The notes beneath the pieces were generated by a model, which had not been told where the DNA came from, made no database searches, and worked only from the letters and a program-made list of their open reading frames with translations. 64,000 nucleotides of DNA from Liolophura sinensis (Eukaryota > Mollusca > Polyplacophora > Chitonida > Chitonidae), in assembly GCF_032854445.1 (NCBI RefSeq), contig NC_088295.1:18215385-18279384 (forward strand), written 5' to 3'. The translations under genes and the position numbers were made by a program. Positions 43,744-58,700 of the stretch are shown here, piece after piece (within the stretch, counting starts at the first letter, position 1; every line of letters begins with the position of its first letter).

Positions 43744-46700
43744 TCAATGCTGTCCTCCAAATTTTGAATTCAGGTTCTCTTGGTGAGCAGTCTGAAAGGA
43801 AATGTAGGAAATGTTCAGACTCAGAAGTTCTGGTATACATGGCCGTCATGTAAATTACTTCATTTAATCATACGTTTAGCGTTCGATCACGGGGCGAACA
43901 AGGTCAAACAACTTGGCGGGAAAAGTAAGACAAAGGCAGTCTACTGGAAAGCACAGACGACTTGTAGCCTTGCGCGACAGGTGAAGGCCGCTCCAGTTGT
44001 TGACGTCACACTGGGTTCATGCGCTCTTCACTTGCTCTGGCTATAGTGTACACATTCTCTGGGCGTACAGGCCACGCAGTCTTCACACAATGTACTGAAT
44101 TTGCTTTAGGGCGAGGATACTACAAATGTCTGGGAAAAATACGACCTGCAACATTTACTGTATGATCGTATTTACTGTATGATCCAGTTTACTGTGTGAT
44201 CCTATTTACTGTTTGATGTTATTTATTGTTTGATGCTATTTACTGTGTTATCCTATTTACTGTATGATCGTATTTACTGTATGATCATATTTACTGTGTG
44301 ATGCTATTTACTGTTTGATGCTATTTACTGTATGATCCTATTTACTGATACAGAAATGGTACATTGTTAAATCTGGTCTTTGTGCACATTGAACATATGG
44401 CAAGGGACAGTACACAGAAGAATGCATGCCAGTTACCTCAAATTTAGTAATGAATTCAGAAAACACAGTAAATATTTCTGTTGTTTTTGCTGTGGATGGA
44501 TCTTCTCCGAAATAATGAACCATCGTTTTGAAATCCTCTGTGGCACTTTTCTGCAACTGGATCAAGGACTCAAGCCTCCCCTTTGCTGTCCTCATGAAGC
44601 CCTGTAATTATCCAATGTTAAGGATTGTAACCAGTCTACTGGTACATGGGACTACATTTTCCTTTTTATACATATAGCTGATGGTACACTGGACTACTTC
44701 TTCTTTTGCTTATAACTCATGTTTGGCACTGTGCATGGGACTGAGCTTCCTTTAATTATGACTAGTCTGTATGGTTCAGGGAAAAGTCCAGGTTGGGGAT
44801 CTTGTCAGGAGAAAATGTTTTTAGTGCTAACAAAGGATAACTTCAGGATCCAATATTGCTTAAAGTACAGGATGGTCATGTAGTGCATCCCAAATGATTT
44901 CAAATTTCAGATGGACGTCCATATTATTACAAAGAAAATGCAGTGAGAATACCTTTTCTAATTCATAATGTTAAACTCCATAAGCTTAGTTTCGACACCA
45001 AGAGCCCATTGCCTCGGGTCATAATTATTCAAAACCTAGTTGCATGCTGGAGGATGGGTGTGGAGAGTAATTGGTTTTACAATGGCTGCACCAACAAGTG
45101 GTTAAAACAAACTCTACACAATAACACAGCCTACTGTATACCTATAGTCTCTGCAAACAGACTACATGGCTTTAATTCCTTACATTCATCTCCAAAACTG
45201 TATGGTTGTGAAAACTACTAAAATAAAATAACCTTCAATTATTGAGGTTATATTCTGGTAAAACATGTAAACAATTTCAAATATGGCAGTGTCAGAAACA
45301 AGGATTACAGTATAATCAATCTTCAAATTACTCTCCACGCACATTGTCCAGCACGCAGCTTGCATTTGAATAATTATGACTTCACCTGAGGCAATGGGTT
45401 CTTGGTGTTGAAACTAAGCTTATGGACTTTAACATAATGAATTAGAAAGTCTTGTAGCTTCAGTTTTCTTGCAAGAATGTGAATGTGAAATATATCCATA
45501 TGTAGAGCTCCTGTTCTTGTTGTGCCACTGACTATAAAGGCAATTTTTGTTGCCAGTATGACTGAATATAGGCGACTGGCTAAAACAAATAGACCACAGT
45601 ATCTAAAGGGGACATTAAACATTCCTTGATTTATGTATTGGATTTACTTACTTGGAGTTTTATGCTGTACTCAAGATTACTATATGGCTATAAATGTGGT
45701 CCAGTGAAATCAGTTGGAATGTACCACATGACACTTAGCACTTAAAACATTTTCTCACAACAACACCCCCAACTTGGAATTTTCCCTGGATCTAAAAAGG
45801 GCCTGTGGCTTTTGGGATTTCTGGCTTCTTATGTCAACTATGGGTTGACAGCCTAGGGGTTAGGCAAAGTATTGTTCAACTTGTGTGGGACAACTTGTGT
45901 GGTGTGGTGTCTTAAGCAAGGCATTCCAGTGAGGCTGCACAATACACCTGTAAGCATTGAAACTGACCTGCTAAAACAACACACTGTACGATATAACTGA
46001 ATTAATACTGAAAGCAACATTTAACTGCTAGCACATAATCAACCAGCGTGGCAGCCAAGAAATAGTTTGAGATAATGGCCATAATTAAACTATTCAGAAG
46101 GATACGTTCATGACGCCGTAAAATCTGTCGCTTCCATCTTCACCATGAGAGTTAAATGACTCTAGGACTGAGGTGATCTCCTGAAAATGACAAGCAAAAT
46201 ACAGTCACACTTTGTTAGTACCTCAGAAAATAAATGAACAAGTAACTATGGAGTATCAATGTTTGTTTTTGTTTGGTTTTGATTATTAACAAAATGGGCA
46301 AAAATTTTCACTGGCAGCCACTGTATTTATGGGTGGAGGAAACCACTGACCTTTACCAAGTTTGATATACGGCTGAACTTTTCCATGTGTGACATGTCAA
46401 GGGTTAGTGGTATAATAGAAGGCAAGTGGTCTCAAGTAAACTTCATCTTAAACTACATGAAAAAGCACCGAAAACCACTCAAACCACTCGGCCACAGCCT
46501 ACTCTCATGTTACTATAAACATTCACCTGTTTCAAGATTCACACTCTCAAATGACTCGTTCACTTTTGAAAGTGGCAAAAACAAAAGCAGCAGCTCTCAC
46601 CTCAGATGTTCTTTTCAGCTCCTCTATATCCTGGACCACATTTCCGAGCGAAACTGAAGTCAGGGCAAAATAGTCCAGAAGATCCAAATCACATTTAATA

Positions 46701-49700
46701 TTCACAGTGATATATCTTTATCACTGTTAAAAAGCTACCTAACTAAAACAACACTTAACACACTTACATGTAATTTAATAAACCACTTTTAAAGACTGAT
46801 ATAAATTTATGTAGAATTATTCAATATTATAAGACAGGTATAAATGTCAGCAGTCAGAAGGTTTGCAATGGACTGCACCCTTCGCATTGTTTTAGTCTTT
46901 GAAAGACTTTAATTTCCAATAAATTCATGAGAACATGAAAAAAAATTCATTCAATAAATCACCTAAAATATTCCAACCATTTACAGATGAAAACAGTTGT
47001 CACTATCATGGAGGACATACATGTACATGTACACACCTTTAGCTGCCTTTGGGACTGTTTTCAACTCTTTACTCACACCCAGTGTGTCAGGGATTTTGGT
47101 GAGGGAAGCATTGGCTAACACATGCAAAAATGTGTGCTTGTTATCTTGCGTTTTTGTGACATCCAGCTGAAACAATAAAACAAGTTATAAAGTGAAATGA
47201 GTCTGATATACTGATCACAGAGGACAGGTAAATGATGACAAGCCTTACCTGTGACAGGTGTGATATCCTGACCACAGAGGACATGTAAATGATGACAAGC
47301 GCTCAGTGGGTTAGCGCACTAGCGCAGCGTAATGGCCAAGAAGCCTCTCACCAATGCGGTCGCTGTGAGTTCAAGTCCAGCTCATGCTGGCTTCTCTCTG
47401 GCCGTAAGTGGGAAGGTCTGTCAGAAACCTGTGGATGGTCGTGGGTTTCCCCTGGGGTCTGCCCGGTTTTCTCCCACCATAACGCTGGCCGCTGTTGTAT
47501 AAGTGAAATATTCTTGAGTACAGAGTAAAACACCAATCAAATAAATAAATAAATAAATGATGACAAGCCTTACCTGTGACAGGTGTGATATCCTGGCCAC
47601 AGAGGGCAGGTAAATGATGACAAGCCTTACCTGTGACAGGAGTGATATCTTGACCACAGAGGACAGGTAAATGATGACAAGCCTTACCTGTGACAGGTGT
47701 GATATCCTGACCACGGAGGACATGTAAATGATGACAAGCCTTATCTGTGACAGATGTGATACTTTGATCACAGAAATAACATGTAATGATGACAACCCTT
47801 ACCCTTAAGAGGTAAATGTCAGAGGTCTTCATCAAGCATCACATGTAATGATGACAACCTTCACCTGTGAAAGGTAAGAACCTTCATATGGAATCACATA
47901 GGAATGATCAAAGACCTTACCTGAGACAGATATGATATCCTGAAGGCTGATGCGTCACCAACTCTTGCATTTCCCTTATTTAAATGATTTCCCATGGCTA
48001 ATATTAACTGAAAACAAAAACAAACAAAAAACAACAAAACAAATCTGTTATTAACTTAAACACTATTATCACATTAAAGAAGTACTCTTTTATCCAGTAT
48101 GAATAAGACGATGTCACTTAGTGTGCAATAATGTACGTCTATCAGTCTTGGTAACAATTCAATCTTATGTAAATAATATTAATTCTTATTTGTAATTCCA
48201 GGCATTACTGTACCTCTAATATCTGGGCTAAGTTTTTACTCCATCTCAATTCCTTTGAGGCCTTGGAAATGCAGGTTAATGCCTACAAACAGGATTTCAA
48301 ATTTTGTTAAAGTGTAACATACACAGCAAGCCTGACTGTGTCCAACACATGTAAATATTCTACAGCGCAAGAGTGGCCTTTACGTAAATATCATTATATG
48401 TAGCAATACTCTTTATTAAGTCTTGTCCTGCCATCCTATTTCAGAAATATTAACTTTAGGAGAAATTCACCCATATGTGTGAGTAATAGGGTAAGCAATT
48501 ACAGTATAAAGAATACTCTGTTAAAAATGACTGGATATTTGGGAGGATCAGAATATTATGAAATAAAAATTGTGAAAAAAAAAAAAAGACATATCATCAA
48601 AATTTACATTCATACATCACAGGGCTTAAATTATGTATACAAACTTTAATGTACTTTTAAAGGATGTCTTGTTGACTGTTTACCTCTTTTATCCCATCCA
48701 ATTTCTCGTCAAAGCTGGCTTTAAACCACATGGCTTTTAATCTGTGCAGGTACTGAGGTATTTGACTCATCTGTCAACAGTTAGGTACAAATGCCTGGTC
48801 AACAGTTAGGTACAAATGCCTGGTGATCTCAACAGCTAGGCACAAATGCCTAGTCAACAGTTAGGTACAAATGCCTGGTGATCTCAACAGCTAGGCACAA
48901 ATGCCTAGTCAACAGTTAGGTACAAATGCCTGGTCAACAGTTAGGTACAAATGCCTGGTCAGCAGTTAGGTACAAATGCCTGGTCAATAGTTAGGTACAA
49001 ATGCCTGGTCATAATACAAGTAAATACTAATACTGCATTGAAATCCTCACAAGAAGTTCTTGTCTTTTACACACAAGTTACCATGAATCATGTAAAAATT
49101 TCACAAATTGTTTCCTGGTTCCATCATTTTCTCGCCACAATATGGCTGTATTATTGTTGATATGACATAAAGCATTCAAAAAATTTAAAAAAGAAAAAAA
49201 AAAACAGCAGAAAAAATGAATTCAGTCATATATCGTACAATCTGAGTGTATGTCAATATACAAAGTACTCCAAATGTTACAATATGGCCTGAATTATTTT
49301 AGACTTTGCTAGTTAGACTTACTTCATAGGCAAATTGATCTGGCAGTGTGAGTTGTGAGACATCTGGAGACAATGCAGTGTAACTGGACATCTGCAAAAT
49401 GAAAATACAAAATTAGACTAGGAAATTCTTGAACTACTGACCAACAATGCACAGACTAGCATTCTGTTTTATAGGTAAACTGCCTACATGTGATTCCAGT
49501 TTGAAGTTATGTGGATTAATTTGGGGATTTTTCCTGTTGATGATATATTTACATGATTGCAAAGCCTAGAAAGACAGGAAAATCATAAAAAAACATAGGG
49601 ATCAGATAAAATAAAAAGGCTGATTTTCAATTCTGTTTTTACCCGTCCCCCACCCACCCAAAAAAAAAAAAAAAAAAAAAAAGAATTGTGTCACCTGACT

Positions 49701-52700
49701 CAAAGCCACAACTCAGCCAGTGACAGTTGGAATTAAGCATGTGACCAGATTTTGCAAGGCTTCAGTCATCTGTGGCAAAAACAAGGCTTTGGGTTTATAA
49801 TGATCTAGTGCGGCCATTCGAACAATAAGGCCATCACAAGATATTTCAAAAGACAAGACCACTAAAGAAGGATGAGAACAGCCTACCTCTTGCTGGCTAG
49901 GGGCATACACCAATAGCTGCTTAATCAGCTCAGGGGTTAGAATGGATTCATCCATGGAGTACAACGCTTGTCGCATCTCACTGGCTGACAGCTTCAGGTG
50001 GCCCAGTAAAATGGCTGAAATATATCAATTGATACATGCGCAAAATACTAATATACTCAGACATTCATCATGTTTCTAATGCTTTTATACCTTACTACAT
50101 TGCTCCAACCACAAGGCTCTCAAGATGCGAGTTCAATCCCAGTCTTGGACAGGGAATTTGTTCATGGTGACTTGGAGATAATACATAGTCAATGCTGCCT
50201 TGGGGATAATACATAGTCAATGCTGCCTTGGGGATAATACATAGTCAATGCTGCCTTGGGGATAATACATAATCAATGGTGCCTTGGAGATAGTACATAG
50301 TCAATGCTGCCTTGGGGATAATTCATAATCAATGGTGCCTTGGAGATAATACATAGTCAATGCTGCCTTGGGGATAATACATAATCAATGGTGCCTTGGA
50401 GATAATACATAGTCAATGCTGCCTTGGGGATAATACATAGTCAACGGTGCCTTGGGGATAATACATAGTCAACGGTGCCTTGGGGATAATACATAGTCAA
50501 TGGCCCTTTGTGTCCTTTCCTACAGCTTTACGCAAGCAAGAAGAATTTAAATATCATTAAACGGTATATAATGAAACAGATGGCTAACAAGAAAAGGTGC
50601 AAAATGTCATACTCACAAATGTTATAAGCTTTCTTGGGGCTCAATATTAAATTAATTTCTTTTTCAGCTGGTGGGGGACCTATAAACACAATAATACAGC
50701 AGACAATAGAACAAAACTTCTTCTGAAACAACTCTTTGAAAAACTGGTTTACAGTGGAATGCATTTAACAAAATGGATAGGCTATGACGAATTTGTTACA
50801 AGTATGTTACATACTTTTGTGAGAACAATGGTTTTATTCTGCAATGGTGGTGTTCTGGCATACAATTAGAGTGGAATTACCTGATCTGACAGGTGATGTG
50901 CTGAACTGCTGTTCCAGTTCCAAATATTGTATTACTTCATCCAGGTGGTTTGTGTCTCCAATCTGATATAGACAACAGCAACATAGTAATAATGTATTCT
51001 GTTACAAACACAAGCACAATTTCTAGAAACTGAAAGTAAAACTATTCTCCAATGTATACATGACCTTAACATGTGATCTTATTACAAGCCCTCCATATCT
51101 GGAATTTTTTTTTTACACATTGGAATCTGTACCTGGATGACCCTCACTCACTAGATCTGTACCTGCATGACTCTGACTCTCCCATACTGGATCTGTACCT
51201 GCATCACCCTGAAACCCCCACACAGGGTGTGAAGTTGAGTGACCTTGACATCCACACACTGGATCTGTACATGAGTGGCTCTGACACTCCTACACTGGAT
51301 TTGTACCTGAATGACCCAGACACCCCCACACTGGATCTGTGCCTCGGTGACCCGGCCACCCACACACTAGATCTGTATCTACATGACCCTGACACCCACA
51401 CACTAGATCTGTACCTAAATGACCCAGACCCCTCCACACTAGACCTGTACCTGCATGACCCTGACACCCACACACTGGATCTGTACCTGAATGACCTGGA
51501 CACCCACACACTGGATCTGTACCTGAGTGACCCGAACACCCCCACACTGGATCTGTACCTGAGTGACCAGAAGACCAACAACCTGTATCTGTACCTGGCT
51601 GACCATGATACCCCCACACTGGATCTGTGCCTCGGTGACCCGGCCACCCACACACTAGATCTGTACCTGCATGACCCTGACACCCACACACTGGATCTGT
51701 ACCTGAATGACCCAGACCCCTCCACACTAGACCTGTACCTGCATGACCCTGACACCCACACACTGGATCTGTACCTGAATGACCCTTACACCCACACTCT
51801 GGAATCTGTACCTGAGTGACCCTGACACCCACACACTGGAATCTGTACCTGAATAACCCAGACAAGTGCACATTGGATCTGTACCTGCATGACCCTGACA
51901 CCCACACACTGGATCTGTACCTGAATGACCCTGACACCCACACTCTGGAATCTGTACCTGAGTGACCCTGACACCCACACACTGGAATCTGTACCTGAAT
52001 AACCCAGGCAAGTGCACATTGGATCTGTACCAGAGTGACCCTGACGCCCACACACTGCCTGTACCTGAATGGCCCCGACACCCACACACTGTACCTGTAC
52101 CAAAATGACCCGGACACCCACACACTAAATCTGTACTTCGATGACCCTGACACCCACCCACTGGACATGTACCTGCATGACCCTGACACCCACACAATGG
52201 ATTTGTCCCTAGGTGACCCTCCTACCTCAACTGGCCCACAGATCTGACTGTATACAAAGTGTATATGGTTCTTAGTCACTTACTTGGCCCCACACAGTGT
52301 CCTGTATATTGTCTATGTTGAGTTTTTCCCAGTTAATCCTCTTGACACTCATCGAGTTAGTTGCTGCAGAACTTGACACTACTGGAGGTGCTGGCAACAA
52401 CATTTGAAGAAGGAATATGTATATAATATATAAAAATCTTTAACAGAAAAATGAGCACATTTCCAATTTTTGATTGGCCAAAAATTAAGCATTAATTCCA
52501 GCTTATCATCAACAACTATCTACTCTAATGTTAGAGTAGTACTGTATTAATCCCAGGAAAAAAATCTATACAAATGAATGCTGTATGGATAAACAGATTA
52601 ATATTTAATATCGAATGGTATTAAATCCTGCAGTTTTGAAAGAAAAAATGTTTTATCTACCTTTGAAACAAAGTCTTCAAACTGTGTTACCTGGTGGAGG

Positions 52701-55700
52701 AATGTTTGGAGCCATTGGTGGTTTAGGTGAACTTTTTACTTGACGAATTTCTTCTAGTAATCTCCCTTTAGCTGAAGTCTCCTGTATTTCATTTTCCATT
52801 GCAGCATCAAGCTGCTGAAGTACCTTCATTGCCTTGCCATTTACAGAATTTTTCCCTGTTGAGTGCAGATTTGATGACTTTCCAGTAGCCATTATTTTAT
52901 GAGTTGTGCTATTTAAGGTTTCTACATTTGCATCAGCTGACAAATCACTACTCTCAGAGTCCTGACGGCCATAGTAACCATTGTGTAGGCTAGTCCTCAT
53001 TCTCTCGGCCTTCACCTTGACCCCAGGCTTAAGGTCAGACTGAGCCTCCAACATGGCAGGACCAAATTTGCGGATTCTGTTTAAATCTGGTGAATTCAAC
53101 TCCACAGCTCTGTAGGGCTGATTCTCCAATCCGGGGTATCCCACAGGGACAAATGTAATGTAACGTTTATCATTGCCTTTTCCGGGCAGAGTAAGCTCCC
53201 CTGACAGTCCTGTATAAAACAAAAATGAATTCAGTGCTTGTACATCACACATATATAGCTGTAGACCAGATATATATGTACGTGTATATGTCTGCTACAC
53301 ACTCCAATGTTTCTATTCTAAATACAAAAGTAACAACAAGAGGAAAAGCTTTTGGAAGAATATCCTAAATGACCATAAATTTTGTCCAAGACTAAATTGC
53401 CTATTTTTCCTGATTCTGAGAGCTCTTTTGGTTTTAGAAAGGTATTCTGAGGTTTGCTTGGAACATGATACTGTACTGAAAAATTGTAAGTTTCAGCACC
53501 AAAAATAATATATAGTGACATTTACATTTATTTGCCTCTAAGAATGCACTTTTGAGGAGGAAATTTTAGGTCACTTAGCGTAAATCCTTTTATAACTGTT
53601 CTGATGGTATCGAAAATGTTAATTTGTGACATTAATCTTGTTAATGTGCACCTGCTTGCTTCCTCTCTGAACTGGCCTGGAGAATGACTGCCTTGGCTTC
53701 AGCCACAGCTTTTCTGGTCTTCTGTAACTCCTTCATCAATACCTTATCAAGGTGGTTCCCCTGAGGGGCAGGGGGGAGGACTTTCTCTGACTCAGGGGGT
53801 CTAAACCAGAAAAAGATAAACTACTATTTATCCAACTCAACTGTGAAATATTTATCACTGTGTAAATGAACACAATTACTGAACTATTCATGGTTTTCCG
53901 TAGGCCTTGTTTTCTGTAGGCCTTGTTTTCTTCCCCTAACAACTCCCAAACACTTACCACAGCGTAAATCATACACAATTATTGAATTACTCCATGGCCT
54001 ACACATTGTCTTGGTTTTCAGTTAGCCTTGTTTTCTTCCCCAAACTTTATCCCTGGTATTTAAATGAAATAGTTTATAACATTACATTATAGCTCATTCA
54101 TTTCATTCAAATTGATGGATATTGGTTGTTTTTTTTTCTGCCAGTACCTCTGCTCATCATGATAAATTTTCCCAAAAGGCACAGTGATGTGATAAGTAGC
54201 TCTGCTGTTGTTCTGCTGAAGATGCTTTTGGTAGTTTGGTCTGTGTGAGTTGGAGGTTTGCTTCCCACCCACATCTGAGGATATGGACTACAAAGAAGAT
54301 ATATATGGGTTACTAGGTTGCAGGAAATATTGTTAATTATACAACAGGAACTATTTTCCATGAAAAATGGCAAACTTTTCCCATAATACAACTTTTATTT
54401 ATACAAAACTGAAAACATTTCTTTTACAAAACATAATTATATATATCCCTACAAAACATTGCTAACATCAAATACATAGAGACACAGTGGACTTCAAACA
54501 GAGAAAATACTACTAGTATGTAATTTGGTACAGGACACTTTGTGGATTGAAAACTGTGAATTACAGTGATGGCAATAAATCTGTTTGAAAAGTGCTATCT
54601 ACAGAAAAAATATAATGTAAAAACTGATGCCAAGAAAACCACATGTAGGGTGGCAACTGTACACGTAAATATGGCAATACTTGTGGGGAAATCATACGTG
54701 TAGATACTAATATTTTCCAATTACTTGGTCATCTGCTGTAGAAAAATTGCAGACTTCATAAAGCTTTGTAGTGAAATATTTCTCTGAAAAAGAGATTCAG
54801 CACAGGCTGAGAAATGTCAGTGCACATAAATCTATTATTTGGACATCATCCTACAACTAATAAAATGCTTACCATGCGTTCAGATGAAGATGTTCGTATG
54901 CTGGCTGCAGCCTCCCCAACTGATGAATAAAAAATCACTTCATAATACTTTGATGATGATGATAAGTTGATTCATTTGGCTTTGTGGTTATATATGGCTC
55001 TGGTCATATGATAACAGTCTCTCTTTAAAGCAGGATTGTGTTTTTTATTGTATTTATAGCTTTACAGGCTTTATCCACACAAAATGGAAATTTACGTCTG
55101 TTACAAATATATACTAAATAAAATATTTCAAACTTTTAATCAATACTGTATGGTAGATCACTTGCTAGTTTGCAATGATAAAAACAAACTTCGTGGTTTC
55201 ATAAACATGTACTACATTCATGCATTATTATATTCATGCTTGTACATTACTATATTCATGTATGTACATTATTATATTCCAGCATGTACATTACTATATT
55301 CATGCTTGTACATTACTATATTCATGTATGTACATTATTATATTCATGCTTGTACATTACTATATTCATGCATGTACAATTTAAAATGTAAACAATGCTA
55401 TGAAGTTAACATTGGCTGTCTGATTCATCATTAAAGTTAATGTTCAATCACTTATTTTCTCTACAGTTTAGTTTTCAACACGAGGTGTACATAAGTGTTA
55501 TTCACTCACTGATCTGAAAGTCCTCTGTGTTGCCATGGTCACCAGGTGACCTGGAGTATATATCATGAGACAGACCACCAAACATTTCCTTTTCACCAAA
55601 CTTATCGTCTCTAGCGTGGAAAGTGACATCTTGGTTGTACACACTGTGAGCTGTACAATAAAATGGCGATGAAAGTCTTGAGTTGATTCCTTACACACAC

Positions 55701-58700
55701 AAACTCACACTCGCACAAACACTCATACCTGCCCACACTTGCACCCTCACACACTCACACCCGCACACACTCAAAAGAGAAAAAATCTAAAACACATGGA
55801 AACATTTCTATGAAGCAATTGATGTTGAAATATAACTCTATACCATGAACAAATGAACAGACAAAATGGTGGGCACACATGAATACCCTGTTACTGCTCA
55901 GATAACATTGTAACAGACAAATGGACAGATGAACAAGCAGACAAAAGGATGGACAAACAAACAAAAACATGGACACACATGAGCACCATTAACCCTATTA
56001 CCTCTGAGAGAACATCATAATGGACAAATGGACAGAGAGATGAACAAACAAACAATGGACACCACAAGAGCATGGTTAACCCTTTCACCTACAAGAGAAC
56101 ATCATAATGGACAGACAGATGGACATACCAAACAATGGACGCCACGAGAGCATGGTTAACCCAGTCACGAGAACATCGACCTATGGAAATGAATCATTTT
56201 TTTAAAACATGCAGGTATCAAGCGTTATGTATACACATAGTGATTTGCAGACAAAGTATACAGTACCTGTTCTATGGTCTGGGAAGTACTTGTTCGAGAG
56301 CACCTGCTGATGATCTGGCTCTAGCAAAGGCAGGATCCAGATCCACAACTTCTCCTTGTCAGGTGTGTCTAACAGTTCCTCCAGATCCTCCAACAGCAGG
56401 TGAACTTTCCTAAGGTAAGGACAGGTGTGTATGATAATCACAAAACATTATAACACATGATCCTATAAGATTTGAGAATGTATCATTTGGCATTTGATGC
56501 AAAGGCAACATTTTGCTACAAAGCACTTTGGTGCAGGGAGACTTTGATAATGTCCAGTAACAGATACAAGGTTGTTTGGAATAAATGGAGAAGTTCAGCA
56601 GCTGTGTCTCTGAGTGAGAATAACGCTAAAGCCAAACCATGTCATACTAAAAAAATTGCATTCCCGCACATTAGAAATACTGCTGACCAAAGGTTTTGTA
56701 CAAATACAACAATGGACACACAGGCCATGAAATTTGGGTGTTTGATGTAACCAAAAAATCGGTAAGGGGTTTTAAGCATGGAATAGCCAATTCTTCGGTT
56801 TCGGCCTGACACAAAAACAGACCAACTGTTTCCACAAATCAGTTACGTGAACATGTGGCTAATAAAGTCAAGCGTACAGTATGTCCTAGCAGATTTTTCC
56901 CTTTCATTTACAGTAATTTCGGCAAAGCCTAATAATTTGCATAAGAGGTTGGTCGTATTGCAGTACGGTCCACCATCATACATGCCCAGCGGAATCCTCG
57001 GATAGCACATTGGCTACATGGGGGGGGCCACAGCATAATGATCAGTATAGATCAGGATGAATCAGGAAGTCACCATAAAGCATATTTGTCATGCGAACTG
57101 AGAATTGCATGTCTTTCAAGGACAGACCAGCATGTGCTCTATTCCTGAACTCGGAGACCTCCTCAGGCATTACCTATACGCCATCATGAAGTTAACAGGT
57201 GGTTTGTAGACTGGACTTGATGCCACAAATGACAAAAGACAGTGCAGGTACATTTAACCCAATTAATAAATAGAGTGTGGACCTAAACGAAATTTGGTCA
57301 GAGCGGAAAGCTTCATGGCCTGGACACATATTGCATGTTCAGGACAAAACTAGCTCAGTTAATTGTGATAAAACTGAATTAGTTCTTAATCAGATATTCA
57401 CTAACCTGTTTTCATCATAATGCTGTAAGGCTTTTTTCAGTTGTGACCTTTCTCTTGCGGAAAGAAGGTCGTTCATGTAAGAGTTTAAGGTGGTGTGTTG
57501 TTGTTGTTTCAGAGATTTAGTCCCCATCACAGGTTGAGATCGAGGAGACCCTAGAATAAAAACATCAAGAAGGCATAAAAATAAACAATTAATTCGCAAA
57601 TACAGAAACACCAATTTCTCTGTTTCAGGAGGAAAATCATATTTAAAATTGCATTCCTTAGATAACTGACAAGCATATACTTTATTTTTGATCAACTCAT
57701 TAAAATTTAGGCTACAGATAATAAACATATTCAGTCTATCAGAAAATTTCGAAGTAAAATTTTCAATGAAAGTTGAACTGAAATTTATAAAGAAGGAATG
57801 TGGCTTCAGCCCTTAACATCTGGCCAGTAACATTTTCAGCTTAATTAATCTAAAAATGTCACTAGAACTGAAAAGCAAAATAACATTTTTTGTTTTTGGT
57901 GTTATTTAAAGGTATGTGCAGTAAAAGTTTGTAACAATGTATGGTCATCTCCTTCCAGGCAACTGCATGATGTAATCAGGAAGACATGAAAAATTATCTC
58001 ATGTTGATGTCTCCAACATATCATAAACTCATGCATATTGGATTAATGTAAATTTAACTAGTGAGTGACTTACCAGGCAGATGAGTTAACAGTGGATTGG
58101 TCTGCACTCGACTAGTGGATAATGGGCCATTTGTCATACCATGGTCTTGCAGTTTGTCTGGAAAATTTCATAGTAAACACAGGTAGGTCAATCAACTTTG
58201 CCTTGACGTAAAACCAGACATATAAGGAGAAATGAATGTGAAAAAACAGTGGAATGTTTGAGAGCTTCATGCTCTAATATTAAGCTGATTCTGCAAGTAA
58301 TACTGTTGCTCCAGAGTAAATCTTGTTTAAGTGCTGTTCTTAACGGACTAAAATTGCTAACTGTCTGTGATGACAAGGGTACTTTGTCTGAAAACTGTTA
58401 CTGACTGACTGTGATGAAAAGAGGACTGTTTGAAAACGTTGCTAACTGACTGTGATGCAAGCAATACCTTGTTTGAAAACTGTTGCTAACTGCCTGTGGT
58501 GCTAACAGTGCCTTGTTTAAGAGCTGTCCCAAACTCCCTGTTCATAGTCTAACATTACGCTCATTCTGAAAGTAGTACTCTTGTTCCAGAATAGAACTTA
58601 AAGAGCTGTTATTAACAGACTGTATACTGTTGCCAACTGACCATGTCTGAGAGCTGTTGCTACCTGACTGTGGTGTAAGCAGTACCTTGCTCGAGAGCTG

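Noticed and set aside
43577..43791. Longer minus-strand frame through the last formin exon (RTALTSDQKPFGTLK...)
   Set aside because: The phase inherited from exon 27 gives TAHQENLNSKFGGQH and a stop at 43744, matching the end of FH2. The longer frame is out of phase.
47200..49015. CRISPR-like direct repeats
   Set aside because: Repeats are contiguous without unique spacers and lie in animal introns.
51073..52279. Long ORFs on both strands (248, 329, 185 codons) as repeat proteins
   Set aside because: They arise from a 36-bp array whose length is a multiple of three. The locus is an intron of the formin gene.
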